This document shows, in pieces, positions 50,010-58,360 of a stretch of 64,000 bases of DNA; the stretch's first letter is position 1, and each line of letters opens with the position of its first letter. The DNA is taken from the NCBI GenBank assembly GCA_963790715.1, contig CAWBPN010000008.1:1-64000 (forward strand), written 5' to 3'. Source of the DNA: DCFW01 sp963790715. Its GTDB lineage: Bacteria > Bacteroidota > Bacteroidia > Bacteroidales > Bacteroidaceae. The notes beneath the pieces are model-generated. The model was given only the letters and a program-made list of their open reading frames with translations, searched no databases and was not told the origin of the DNA. The translations under genes were made by a program, and so were the position numbers.

Positions 50010-50033
50010 CCCAAATATATTATCTACCGCATT

Positions 50034-50660
50034 ATGGCAAATAAGAAATATTATGTTGTGTGGGACGGACTGATACCCGGGATATTCGACAATTGGAATG
50101 ATTGCAAGAACAGCATTAACGGATATACAGGAGCCAAATATAAGTCATTCGATTCAATGGAAAAGGCTGAAATAGCCTTCAACGAAAGCCCGTTCAAGTT
50201 TATCGGACGCTCAAATGCATTGAAGACTATCAGTAAAGAAAGCCCTGTCACAACCGACCCGAACAGTATATGCGTAGATGCAGCATGCAGCGGTAATCCC
50301 GGAAAGATGGAATACAAAGGCGTGTATACCGCCACCGGAACTGAATTATTTCATTTCGGTCCTACTTTAGGCACCAACAACATAGGTGAATTCTTAGCCA
50401 TCGTACACGCATTGGCTTATTTGCAAAAAAACAAATTAAACATGAACATCTATTCCGACAGTAAAATCGCAATAAGTTGGATTAAACAGAAGCAATGCAA
50501 AACTTTATTAACCCGTACTTCAAAAACTGAAAGCCTGTATCAACTTATCGAACGCGCGGAAAAATGGTTAAAAGATAATCGCATCCCGCAATCGCATATT
50601 CTCAAATGGGAAACTAAAGTATGGGGAGAAAATCCGGCAGACTTCGGAAGAAAGAAATAA
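50034..50660 (+). CDS. Ribonuclease H with N-terminal RNA/DNA-hybrid-binding module
   Basis: Removes RNA from RNA-DNA hybrids, 208 residues. The N-terminal module (about 1-50, KKYYVVWDGLIPGIFDNWNDC, then YKSFDSMEKAEIAF) is the caulimovirus-type hybrid-binding domain of eukaryotic-like RNase H1. The catalytic domain has D82 (VDAACSGNPG), E119 (NNIGEFLA), the aspartate in YSDSKIAISW and the final one in NPADFGRKK. The frame opens at a TTG (50007), but the ATG at 50034 gives the normal N-terminus and clears the promoter box. It abuts the convergent acyltransferase gene with no gap. Confidence 0.93.
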   Translation: MANKKYYVVWDGLIPGIFDNWNDCKNSINGYTGAKYKSFDSMEKAEIAFNESPFKFIGRSNALKTISKESPVTTDPNSICVDAACSGNPGKMEYKGVYTATGTELFHFGPTLGTNNIGEFLAIVHALAYLQKNKLNMNIYSDSKIAISWIKQKQCKTLLTRTSKTESLYQLIERAEKWLKDNRIPQSHILKWETKVWGENPADFGRKK

Positions 50661-51590
50661 TCAATCTTTTATTACTTCACGCTTGGCTTCATCGGGAAAC
50701 ATCTCATTAAATTCCTTATGCGTACGTTTCCAACGGTTATGACTCCATAACCAGCATGACGGGTCATGGCGAATGGTTGTTTCGAGCAAACGCATATACT
50801 TCTCGGTAAGTTCAAACTCTTCAGTATCGCGTGCATTGTCTGCCATCTTCACTATGCGACAAACGTAATACCCTCTCTTTACTCTTACCATATCACCGTA
50901 GAACACAGCATAACCCAACTTTCGTGCAATACGCTCGGTACCTGTGAAAACAGGCGTATCATGATTCAAAAAGTTTGTCCAATAATGAATGCTATTCCAT
51001 TTCGGCACTTGATCGGAGATAAAGCCGGTAATAGAACGCTGTTTGGCCTTGTCCCACGTAATAAGCTGACGTAAAGAGCTCTCTTTAGGTACACTGAAAG
51101 CGCCAAAACGTTCTCTGTTTTTCAAAAACAAACGATCCATAACACCATTGCTGAGCGCGTGATAAAGTTGAGCAAAAATCACATTTTTAGGGAAATACAT
51201 CGGCATTGAAGTAATCCATTCCCAGTTGCAATAATGCCCCAAGAACATAAAAGCAGACCGTCCTTCGGCAAACACCTTGTTTATTTCGTCCAAGCCTTCA
51301 AACTTCATTCGCTTGGATATTTCCTCTTTACTTATTGAAGCCAGCTTTATAGTTTCACCTATATAATCGCAAAACCACGAATAAAAATCTTTCTCTATTT
51401 TAATAATCTCGGCATGGCTTTTCTCAGGAAAAGACACTTCCAGATTGTTTCTGACAACCTTACGACGATAACGAATGATATAATAAACAATATAATAAGT
51501 ACAGTCGGATAAAAGATATGTAAGCCAAAATGGTAATAAAGAAAAGAAATACCAAACTCCGGCACATATTTTATATAGAATGTTCTTCAT
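50661..51590 (-). CDS. Lipid A biosynthesis acyltransferase (LpxL/HtrB family)
   Basis: Adds a secondary acyl chain to lipid A at the inner membrane, 309 residues. An N-terminal membrane anchor (VWYFFSLLPFWLTYLLSD, about 12-30) precedes the HX4E active-site motif (GHYCNWEW, about 117-124). Later motifs include GFISDQVPKW and FTGTERIARKLGYAVFYGDM. Single copy in the window, consistent with penta-acylated Bacteroidales lipid A. It lies 1 bp downstream of a GT9 gene, forming an LPS operon. Confidence 0.94.
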   Translation of the reverse strand: MKNILYKICAGVWYFFSLLPFWLTYLLSDCTYYIVYYIIRYRRKVVRNNLEVSFPEKSHAEIIKIEKDFYSWFCDYIGETIKLASISKEEISKRMKFEGLDEINKVFAEGRSAFMFLGHYCNWEWITSMPMYFPKNVIFAQLYHALSNGVMDRLFLKNRERFGAFSVPKESSLRQLITWDKAKQRSITGFISDQVPKWNSIHYWTNFLNHDTPVFTGTERIARKLGYAVFYGDMVRVKRGYYVCRIVKMADNARDTEEFELTEKYMRLLETTIRHDPSCWLWSHNRWKRTHKEFNEMFPDEAKREVIKD

Positions 51591-51591
51591 A

Positions 51592-52626
51592 TCAATAAAT
51601 AAATTTCCTTATTCTATCTGTAATCATTTCAGGAGCGATGTTATTCATACAAGCATAATCACCTCGATAACATGGTTTATTTCCAAATACAGAACAGGGA
51701 CGACACGACAAATCAATTTGGACGGCGTTTTCATCTTTTTGTTTCCATCCCATAAAGCCTGCATACGGATGAGTTGCGCCCCACACGGATACTACAGGCG
51801 TACCAACCATAGATGCCATATGCATGTTTGCCGAATCCATAGATACCAGCACATCTAAATAACTCATCAAAGATAACTCCCCCGATAAATCGACATGTTT
51901 ATATGTTATCAACACCTGTTGATAACTTTTTTGCCATTGCAACATAACTTTCTCTTCTTCAGCACCATTACCGAATAAAAAGATATGAACATTCGGTATT
52001 TTAGAAAGTGAACAAACAACGTTCTTCATTCGTTCCAAAGGATACACTTTCCCTTTATGCTTAGCAAAAGGAGCTACACCTACCCATTTTTCCCCATCCT
52101 TTTTCGGGTGGTATAAAGAAGAAAATAAGGATGTATCTCCCTTCGCATCTCCGTAAATTGATTTGAAGTCCGTATTTACAGGAAAGCCCAAGTGCGACAG
52201 TACGTTTGCATACCTTGCAAATGATGTATCCTGCTGAACTTTCAACTTATTTTCACGCCGGGTTAAAGCTTTTTTCCCGTCACGGCCTTTATCTATATAC
52301 GCAACAGGAATACCCATTAACCGGAAACGAATATCAAACGGTATTGTGCGTAACACATAATGAAAATCGGCCACATAATCAAAGTTCAACACTTTCAACT
52401 CATAAAAGAGCTTATGCAGACCGATCATTCCGTGATGCTTACCTTCCAGGTCGGCACAGTAAAAATGTATATTCGGCAACAACTTATCAAAAAAACATTG
52501 GAACTTACGCCTGCTCAACACTGTTATATCCAAATCAGGATATTGATTTGCCAATGAATAGACAACAGGCACCGTCATTGCAACATCACCCATTGCCGAG
52601 AAGCGTATAATTAAGAGTTTACTCAT
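51592..52626 (-). CDS. Glycosyltransferase family 9 (heptosyltransferase-like)
   Basis: The 344-residue GT9 enzyme probably adds a core sugar to lipid A-linked oligosaccharide. The N-terminal KLLIIRFSAMGDVAMTVPV is the GT9 start. The acceptor/donor motif VSMDSANMHMASMVGTPVVSVWGATHP (about 261-287) is typical. Middle member of the acyltransferase-GT9-DUF4254 operon, overlapping the DUF4254 gene by 4 bp. Confidence 0.93.
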   Translation of the reverse strand: MSKLLIIRFSAMGDVAMTVPVVYSLANQYPDLDITVLSRRKFQCFFDKLLPNIHFYCADLEGKHHGMIGLHKLFYELKVLNFDYVADFHYVLRTIPFDIRFRLMGIPVAYIDKGRDGKKALTRRENKLKVQQDTSFARYANVLSHLGFPVNTDFKSIYGDAKGDTSLFSSLYHPKKDGEKWVGVAPFAKHKGKVYPLERMKNVVCSLSKIPNVHIFLFGNGAEEEKVMLQWQKSYQQVLITYKHVDLSGELSLMSYLDVLVSMDSANMHMASMVGTPVVSVWGATHPYAGFMGWKQKDENAVQIDLSCRPCSVFGNKPCYRGDYACMNNIAPEMITDRIRKFIY

Positions 52627-53237
52627 TTCGTTCCACCATACAACACAGGATTAAGAGCAGGATCATTGTACATTTTCATTTGCTTGTACACTTTCATGTA
52701 CTTATGTCCCGTACTAATATCTTCAAGTAATCGGTCTATTGCCGCAGACAAGTCTTTTTGCTGTTCAAGTAATACGTCAAGCTTCTTTTTGCACGCGCTG
52801 ATATGCTCTGCATCCGAATTATTTCGTTCAGCTTCCACTCTCATGTGATAGATTTTCAGAGCAAGAATCGACAAGCGGTCAACCGCCCAAGCAGGACTTT
52901 CGGTGTTGATAACAGCGTCAGAAAGAGGTTTCACATCCTTATATTTGTCAAGGAAATAGCTGTCGATAAGTTCTACCAAATCAGTACGATCCTGATTCGA
53001 CTTATCAATTTTTCTTTTTAAAGCCAAAGCCTCAACTGGATTTATATTAGGATCACGTATAATATCTTCGTAATGCCATTGCACGGTATCTATCCAATTC
53101 TTCAAATAAAGATAGAACTCTATCGTTTTCAGTTCGTAAGGATTGTGAATTTCTTGGTTGACATCATCCTTTACATGATAATCCTTAATAGCTTGCAAAA
53201 ATATATCATTGCAATGCGCACTAAACGTTTGCACCAT
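52623..53237 (-). CDS. DUF4254 protein of the LPS operon
   Basis: A cytoplasmic, all-helical protein of about 204 residues, matching DUF4254. These proteins are regularly found beside GT9 genes in Bacteroidota. Visible landmarks are ALKRKIDKSNQDRTDLVELIDSYF and SPAWAVDRLSILALKIYHM. I start it at the ATG at 53237 (MVQTFSAHC) rather than the GTG at 53264, which lies inside the -7 box. Its function is unknown. Context suggests core oligosaccharide assembly. Confidence 0.8.
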   Translation of the reverse strand: MVQTFSAHCNDIFLQAIKDYHVKDDVNQEIHNPYELKTIEFYLYLKNWIDTVQWHYEDIIRDPNINPVEALALKRKIDKSNQDRTDLVELIDSYFLDKYKDVKPLSDAVINTESPAWAVDRLSILALKIYHMRVEAERNNSDAEHISACKKKLDVLLEQQKDLSAAIDRLLEDISTGHKYMKVYKQMKMYNDPALNPVLYGGTK

Positions 53238-53263
53238 TTTGTCTATGTTTAAAATTATAGGCA

Positions 53264-53271
53264 CAAAAGTA
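53264..53271 (-). promoter_or_regulatory. -7 box of the DUF4254-GT9-acyltransferase operon
   Basis: The minus strand reads TACTTTTG, 26 bp before the ATG at 53237. It supports the shorter start of the DUF4254 gene. Confidence 0.55.
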
Positions 53272-53315
53272 TATATAATTTTACAAAATGCAACAGATTA
53301 CTCGCTATTTTAGCT

Positions 53316-54080
53316 TTAGCACGTCTTAAACAAGAAATATTTGCAAGTTTTGTAGTAATGCCGAACAGTTTTTTCAAAACGTTTAGGCAAGGGATAATCG
53401 TTGAAATTCTTCCAACTGTGTGATATACGATGCACTGCAAAACAGTCTGGAGATTGATATTGTTTCCTCAAAGCAAGATTCTTTGAGTCATAAATAGTAA
53501 CACCAATCGGCAAGTGTTGATTGACGTTTTTATAAATATATCCGTACTTTTCGGCTACCTCGGCATAAATAAAAGGAGCTATTCTGGTATTCAGCGATTT
53601 ATCAGGGTTGATAAAACGTAGCGTATAATAGTGGTCAAGAAGAGCCTTGCAAAAAGGATTCCCTTTTTCGCCCATCATAAAGGCAGCTTGCAAGCCAAAA
53701 GGAACTTCTTCTTCAGGATTCCTTTTTACCTCCTTTTTAAAATAATCCCATTCACACTCATGAAAGGTAACAAACTTATCAGTCATGAAATCATCAAATC
53801 TCCTTTTCAAGAAAATATCACTATCCATATACACTCCCCCTTCGGTATAAATAGCATATAGTCTAACCACATCGGCTGCGGTAGCCCATTTTTTCATCAA
53901 CAGCGTTTCATCAACATATTTACAATGAAGAGATAGAGCTTCTTTCATAGTCCATAAACGAATCTTATAATCTGGAAGAACCTTCCTCCACGTATCCATG
54001 CAATATTTAATTTCAGCAGGAAAAGGGTCACCACTAAACCAACATAAATGTATAATTTTAGGTATTGCTTTATTTATCAT
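53316..54080 (-). CDS. GT32-like glycosyltransferase with DXD motif
   Basis: The 254-residue protein begins IPKIIHLCWFSGDPFPAE, the typical start of GT32/capsular sugar transferases. The metal-binding DXD motif is in EGGVYMDSDIFLKR (about 91-104), after WATAADVVRLYAIY. HRISHSWKN near the end is also typical. No membrane segment. Separate promoter from the downstream operon; about 80 bp separate them. The donor and acceptor are unknown. Confidence 0.88.
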   Translation of the reverse strand: MINKAIPKIIHLCWFSGDPFPAEIKYCMDTWRKVLPDYKIRLWTMKEALSLHCKYVDETLLMKKWATAADVVRLYAIYTEGGVYMDSDIFLKRRFDDFMTDKFVTFHECEWDYFKKEVKRNPEEEVPFGLQAAFMMGEKGNPFCKALLDHYYTLRFINPDKSLNTRIAPFIYAEVAEKYGYIYKNVNQHLPIGVTIYDSKNLALRKQYQSPDCFAVHRISHSWKNFNDYPLPKRFEKTVRHYYKTCKYFLFKTC

Positions 54081-54100
54081 ACTCTAATCTTAGTTTTGTG

Positions 54101-54108
54101 CAAAGATA
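54101..54108 (-). promoter_or_regulatory. -7 box of the GT32-like gene
   Basis: The minus strand reads TATCTTTG, 20 bp before the start codon. Confidence 0.55.
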
Positions 54109-54189
54109 ACAGTTATATACCGAACAGAAAATAAAATATAATGACATTAACTTTCTATAACCAGATAAAGGGATTACATAATAAATTCG

Positions 54190-54197
54190 TAACTTTG
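54190..54197 (+). promoter_or_regulatory. pdxB -7 promoter box
   Basis: TAACTTTG, 52 bp before the pdxB ATG. It lies back to back with the leftward box of the GT32-like gene. Confidence 0.5.
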
Positions 54198-54249
54198 TCT
54201 ACTGATAAATGAAACGTTTATTTAAAGTAATCTTTAGGAATTTTGCAAA

Positions 54250-55305
54250 ATGAAAATAGTTATTGATGATAAAATACCATATATAAGAGGTGTAATAGAA
54301 AAATTCGGCATAAATGCTGATGTGGCTTATTTACCCGGCAAATCATTCACTCATGCGGATGTATGTGATGCAGACGCACTTATCATCCGTACACGTACTC
54401 ATTGCGACAAAGCATTGCTTGAAGGCAGCAAAGTGAAGTTTATAGCTACGGCCACCATAGGATATGATCATGTAGATGCGAAATATTGCGATGAAGCCGG
54501 CATACACTGGACTAATTGCCCCGGATGCAACTCCGAATCGGTGGCACAGTATATGCAGTCGGTATTATTACTTTTGAAGCATGAAAAAGGGATGAACCTC
54601 AAAGGACTTACGCTTGGCGTGGTCGGTGTGGGACATGTAGGTTCAAAAGTTGTTGCCATCGGGGAGAAGTTGGGGATGAATGTATTAATGTGCGATCCGC
54701 CAAGGGCAAAGCGTGAAGGAGATTCTTCGTTTTGTTCGATGGATGACATCGTGAAACTATGCGACATTGTCACATTCCACACTCCGTTGGTACGTACAGG
54801 CAGATACGCTACGTATCACTTGGCCGATAAAAATTTCTTTGACAATCTCGGTCGAAAGGCTGTTATCATAAACACATCACGTGGTGAAGTTATTAATAAT
54901 GAAGCTTTATTACAAGCCATAAATGACGGTAAAGTTATTAATGCCGTAATTGATGTTTGGGAAAACGAACCGAATATTTCGTTGCCATTATTAAATAAGG
55001 TGTTCATAGGCACGCCACATATAGCAGGCTATGCCGCCGACGGCAAAGCCAATGCCACACGTATGAGCCTTGAAGCTTTTTGCAAATTCTTCAATATAAA
55101 TAAGGTATTGCACATTACACCAACCTCACCTTCAATAAACAGCATAATGGCAAAAGACGAAGAGGCTGCCCTGCTGCAAATATACAATCCTCATAACGAC
55201 AGTGACAAACTGAAAGCCGAACCGGAAAAGTTTGAATGGTTCAGAGGACATTATCCGTTGCGCCGACAACGCGAAGCATATAAAATTACATATATAGGTA
55301 AATAG
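54250..55305 (+). CDS. pdxB: 4-phosphoerythronate dehydrogenase
   Basis: NAD-dependent step of the DXP-independent pyridoxal phosphate pathway, 351 residues. The NAD-binding motif LGVVGVGHVGSKV is near residues 120-132. INTSRGEVINNEAL, VIDVWENEPN and the catalytic histidine in GTPHIAGYAADG are all present. The C-terminal dimerisation segment is shorter than in E. coli PdxB. It shares the 2-hydroxyacid dehydrogenase fold, and the start KIVIDDKIPYI is the PdxB form. It sits in a glycan region but is unrelated to it as far as I can see. Confidence 0.9.
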   Translation: MKIVIDDKIPYIRGVIEKFGINADVAYLPGKSFTHADVCDADALIIRTRTHCDKALLEGSKVKFIATATIGYDHVDAKYCDEAGIHWTNCPGCNSESVAQYMQSVLLLLKHEKGMNLKGLTLGVVGVGHVGSKVVAIGEKLGMNVLMCDPPRAKREGDSSFCSMDDIVKLCDIVTFHTPLVRTGRYATYHLADKNFFDNLGRKAVIINTSRGEVINNEALLQAINDGKVINAVIDVWENEPNISLPLLNKVFIGTPHIAGYAADGKANATRMSLEAFCKFFNINKVLHITPTSPSINSIMAKDEEAALLQIYNPHNDSDKLKAEPEKFEWFRGHYPLRRQREAYKITYIGK

Positions 55306-55375
55306 AACATGAATTAATCCGTTTGTATTAATACAATTGTATTAAAAAATTAACCGCTATCAGATATATTTTTAA

Positions 55376-55383
55376 TACCTTTG
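55376..55383 (+). promoter_or_regulatory. -7 box of the aminotransferase-cytidylyltransferase pair
   Basis: TACCTTTG, 17 bp before the ATG at 55401. Confidence 0.55.
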
Positions 55384-55400
55384 TAATCAAAAATACATTC

Positions 55401-56450
55401 ATGGAAAAAAATATTAATTTCTTGGATCGTAATGAATTCAACTTTGCACCTTCAGATGAGGTGGTTAAAGCTTTGAAAGACTTCGACATAAAAAAGTTAT
55501 GTTTTTATACACGTATTTACGATCAAGGTAAAAAAAGTATATTCTCGGAATATTTGTCTACACTTTATAATATTGATGAATCACAAATCCTTTTAGGATA
55601 TGGCGGCGAAGATATTTTGAAACAGGCTGTCCACTTTTTTCTTACAGAGGAGGACGGAAACAAAAAGATTCTCATTCCACGTTATTCATGGTGGTACTAC
55701 AAATCCATTGCAGAGGAAGTAAACGGTAAGACCGAACTCTATCCTTTGTACGAAGACGGCGACACTTTCAAATATGATTTCGACGAATTAAAGAAAACAT
55801 TAAAGGTCGAAAATCCAAAGATGCTGCTGCTTGCTTCTCCGAACAACCCTACCGGTAACGGACTGACGCCTGAAGAGATTGACAGCTTATTGTCATTTGT
55901 TCCTAAAGAGACTGTGGTATTGATTGATGAGGCATACGCTTCTTTCGTAACCCACGATGCTTCATACATAAAAGTACTGGTCAACAAATATCCAAATTTA
56001 ATTATTGTAAGAACTCTTTCAAAGTTCTATGGGTTACCAGGATTGCGTATGGGATTCGGCTTTTGCAGCAAAGAATTAAGCCGCTTCTGCAAATACGGCA
56101 ATAAGTATTTAGGCTACAACCGCATATCCGAAGACATCGCCATTGCTGCATTAAAGTCGGACGAGCACTACCGCTGTATTGCAAAATCAATGAATGAAGA
56201 CCGCAAACATTACGAAGATGAAATAGGTACATTACCAGATTTTAAAGTATATAAATCCGTGGCCAACTTCATTCTCGTAAAATATCCCATAGAACTGAAA
56301 GATGCACTGCAAGAGGCTTTTGCAGAACAAAGCTACAAAGTGAAGTTTATGAACGAACTGGACATAAACACTCACATGCGCATCACGTTGGGACGTCCCG
56401 AACAAAATAGAATAGTTATCGACATCATTAAAGATATAGCAAAAAAATGA
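55401..56450 (+). CDS. HisC/CobD-like PLP-dependent enzyme
   Basis: A 349-residue class I/II aminotransferase-fold enzyme. Motifs: LGYGGEDILKQA (cofactor phosphate site), ASPNNPTGNG, IDEAYASF and the PLP lysine in TLSKFYGLPGLRMGFG (about 212-227), plus a C-terminal arginine in MRITLGRP. It looks like histidinol-phosphate aminotransferases but also like CobD, an L-threonine-phosphate decarboxylase of the same fold. It overlaps a LicC-like cytidylyltransferase gene by 4 bp and no other his genes are present, so a role in making an amino-alcohol or aminophosphonate group for a glycan is plausible. True histidine synthesis cannot be excluded. Confidence 0.75.
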   Translation: MEKNINFLDRNEFNFAPSDEVVKALKDFDIKKLCFYTRIYDQGKKSIFSEYLSTLYNIDESQILLGYGGEDILKQAVHFFLTEEDGNKKILIPRYSWWYYKSIAEEVNGKTELYPLYEDGDTFKYDFDELKKTLKVENPKMLLLASPNNPTGNGLTPEEIDSLLSFVPKETVVLIDEAYASFVTHDASYIKVLVNKYPNLIIVRTLSKFYGLPGLRMGFGFCSKELSRFCKYGNKYLGYNRISEDIAIAALKSDEHYRCIAKSMNEDRKHYEDEIGTLPDFKVYKSVANFILVKYPIELKDALQEAFAEQSYKVKFMNELDINTHMRITLGRPEQNRIVIDIIKDIAKK

Positions 56451-57178
56451 AAGCCGTTATTCTTGCCGCCGGTATGGCAACTCGGTTGCGTCCTCTTACG
56501 AACGATACGCCGAAATGCCTGCTACAAATCGGGAAGTGCTGCCTTCTTGAACGTACTGTTGACGTATTGGTCGGGAATGACATCAATGAAATAGCCGTTG
56601 TCACAGGCTACCGTTCACAACAAATAGTCGATTTTCTAAACGCCTGTTACCCTTCAATTTCATTTGAATTAATATATAACGACCGTTACGAGACAACCAA
56701 TAATATATATTCCCTTTGGTTAACACGCAAGTTTTCCGAAGGTAACAATATATTATTGCTTGACAGTGACATCCTGTTTGACCCGCAAATCATTCCTGCT
56801 TTAATAAACTTCCGCAAGAAAAATGCTTTGGCTCTAAATCGCCACGAATTAGGCGAAGAAGAAATAAAAGTAATTATTGACAATGAAGGTAAAGTGTTGG
56901 AAATCAGCAAGACGTGTTCTCCACAAATAGCAATAGGAGAATCGGTTGGCATCGAAAAGATGTCGGGCAACTACACAAAAGCTCTATTTGCAGAACTTGA
57001 ACAAATGATTGAAAAAGAGCATTTGGACAATGTCTTCTATGAGCAGGCTTTTGAACGCATTATCAAGAAAGACCATTATTTTTACATCAAAGATACCACA
57101 AATTTGTTCTCCATTGAATTGGATACAGTGGAAGACTTCAAGCAGGCGCAAATCCTAATCCCTAAAGAACTTTATTAA
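56447..57178 (+). CDS. LicC-like nucleotidyltransferase (probable CTP-dependent)
   Basis: The 243-residue sugar-nucleotidyltransferase fold protein opens with VILAAGMATRLRPLTNDTPK, the NTP-binding loop. NDRYETTNNIYSLWL (about 77-91) matches LicC-type phosphocholine cytidylyltransferases. Metal-binding acids are in LLDSDILFD and SIELDTVEDF. LicC enzymes make CDP-choline, and relatives activate phosphoethanolamine or 2-aminoethylphosphonate. Coupled by a 4-bp overlap to the PLP enzyme upstream, which may supply its substrate. No choline kinase (LicA) is seen in the window. Confidence 0.8.
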   Translation: MKAVILAAGMATRLRPLTNDTPKCLLQIGKCCLLERTVDVLVGNDINEIAVVTGYRSQQIVDFLNACYPSISFELIYNDRYETTNNIYSLWLTRKFSEGNNILLLDSDILFDPQIIPALINFRKKNALALNRHELGEEEIKVIIDNEGKVLEISKTCSPQIAIGESVGIEKMSGNYTKALFAELEQMIEKEHLDNVFYEQAFERIIKKDHYFYIKDTTNLFSIELDTVEDFKQAQILIPKELY

Positions 57179-57226
57179 AAAAACTGATAACAAGTTATAA
57201 TATCCTATTTATTCCATTTAAAATAT

Positions 57227-57234
57227 TACATTTG
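57227..57234 (+). promoter_or_regulatory. -7 box of the second GT9 gene
   Basis: TACATTTG, 25 bp before the ATG at 57260. Confidence 0.5.
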
Positions 57235-57259
57235 GCTCTAAAAGTGATCTAAATATATT

Positions 57260-58360
57260 ATGGAAAATAATAAAATGAAAGATATCAGGATAAAACGGGT
57301 ATTGGTTATTCGTTTTAGACAAATAGGTGACGCGGTGTTATCGACTGTCATCTGCAATACGCTCCGAAAGAATTATCCTAAAGCTATAATAGATTTGGTA
57401 CTTAACCAACATATAGCTCCACTATTTTATAATCATCCATCAATAGACAACATATTTACATTTTCCGAAAAAGAGAAGCATTCTGCTTTCACTTATCTGC
57501 GCAAAGTTTATAACATCGTACATCAAAACCATTATGATGTCATAATAGATATGAGGTCTACAATGAATACTTTGCCTTTCTCTATGTTTTCACCATTTAC
57601 AATGTTCCGAATCGGAATACGTAAACCGTATACACGGCTTGTATTTAACCACACTATCAATTGCAAGACTTTACAAGGAAATAAAGTAGAGCATCTTCTA
57701 CACTTTCTTAAGCCGCTTGAGGCCATAAAACCATTGCAGTATGTTCACCGATTCACATTATATGTGACTGATGATGAAAGGAAAAAGTTCAAGGCATATA
57801 TGAAAGAACATGGTATTGATTTCAGTAAACCGATCGCACTTATTGGCGTAACAGCCAAACTATCCAATAAACGGTGGGACGAGGACAAAATGACCGATAC
57901 ACTGAAGCTGCTGATTGAAAACAATCATGATTTGCAACTTATTTTCAATTATGCACCCGGACAAGAAAAGATAAATGCCAAAAGAATTTTTAAAAAACTA
58001 AATTGCGATAAACACATCTTTTTTGACATACAGGCATATTCGTTACGCGAACTGGCTGCCATGGCTCAATTGATTACCATTTATTTCGGAAACGAAGGGG
58101 GAACACGCCACATCGTGCATGCTATGGGTAAACCTTCATTTGTGGTTTGCTCGCCTTTGGCTGATAAGCATCTCTGGCTTCCTCAAAACGAGACGCCGGC
58201 ATTGGGTGTCGGGGTTTCAGACTTCCTGACAGCAGAGCAACGAGAAATCATGAGCCCGCAACAACAATATGAAGCAATAACAGTTGATAAAGTATGGGAC
58301 GGGTTACAAAAGCTCATCAAACAAACTGTTTCTGATTATTTATCCGTACCTACCGATTAA
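57260..58360 (+). CDS. Glycosyltransferase family 9 (heptosyltransferase-like)
   Basis: The 366-residue GT9 protein has the N-terminal motif RVLVIRFRQIGDAVLSTVI (about 13-31) and the C-terminal motif YFGNEGGTRHIVHAMGKPSFVV (about 277-298). The second motif replaces the usual DSGPMH with NEGGTRH, a common GT9 variant. It probably adds a core heptose or other sugar. Its stop overlaps the stop region of the convergent phosphotransferase-like gene by 4 bp. Confidence 0.92.
   Translation: MENNKMKDIRIKRVLVIRFRQIGDAVLSTVICNTLRKNYPKAIIDLVLNQHIAPLFYNHPSIDNIFTFSEKEKHSAFTYLRKVYNIVHQNHYDVIIDMRSTMNTLPFSMFSPFTMFRIGIRKPYTRLVFNHTINCKTLQGNKVEHLLHFLKPLEAIKPLQYVHRFTLYVTDDERKKFKAYMKEHGIDFSKPIALIGVTAKLSNKRWDEDKMTDTLKLLIENNHDLQLIFNYAPGQEKINAKRIFKKLNCDKHIFFDIQAYSLRELAAMAQLITIYFGNEGGTRHIVHAMGKPSFVVCSPLADKHLWLPQNETPALGVGVSDFLTAEQREIMSPQQQYEAITVDKVWDGLQKLIKQTVSDYLSVPTD

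Noticed and set aside
53238..53264. GTG start for the DUF4254 gene at 53264
   Set aside because: It coincides with the -7 promoter box. The ATG at 53237 is the better start.
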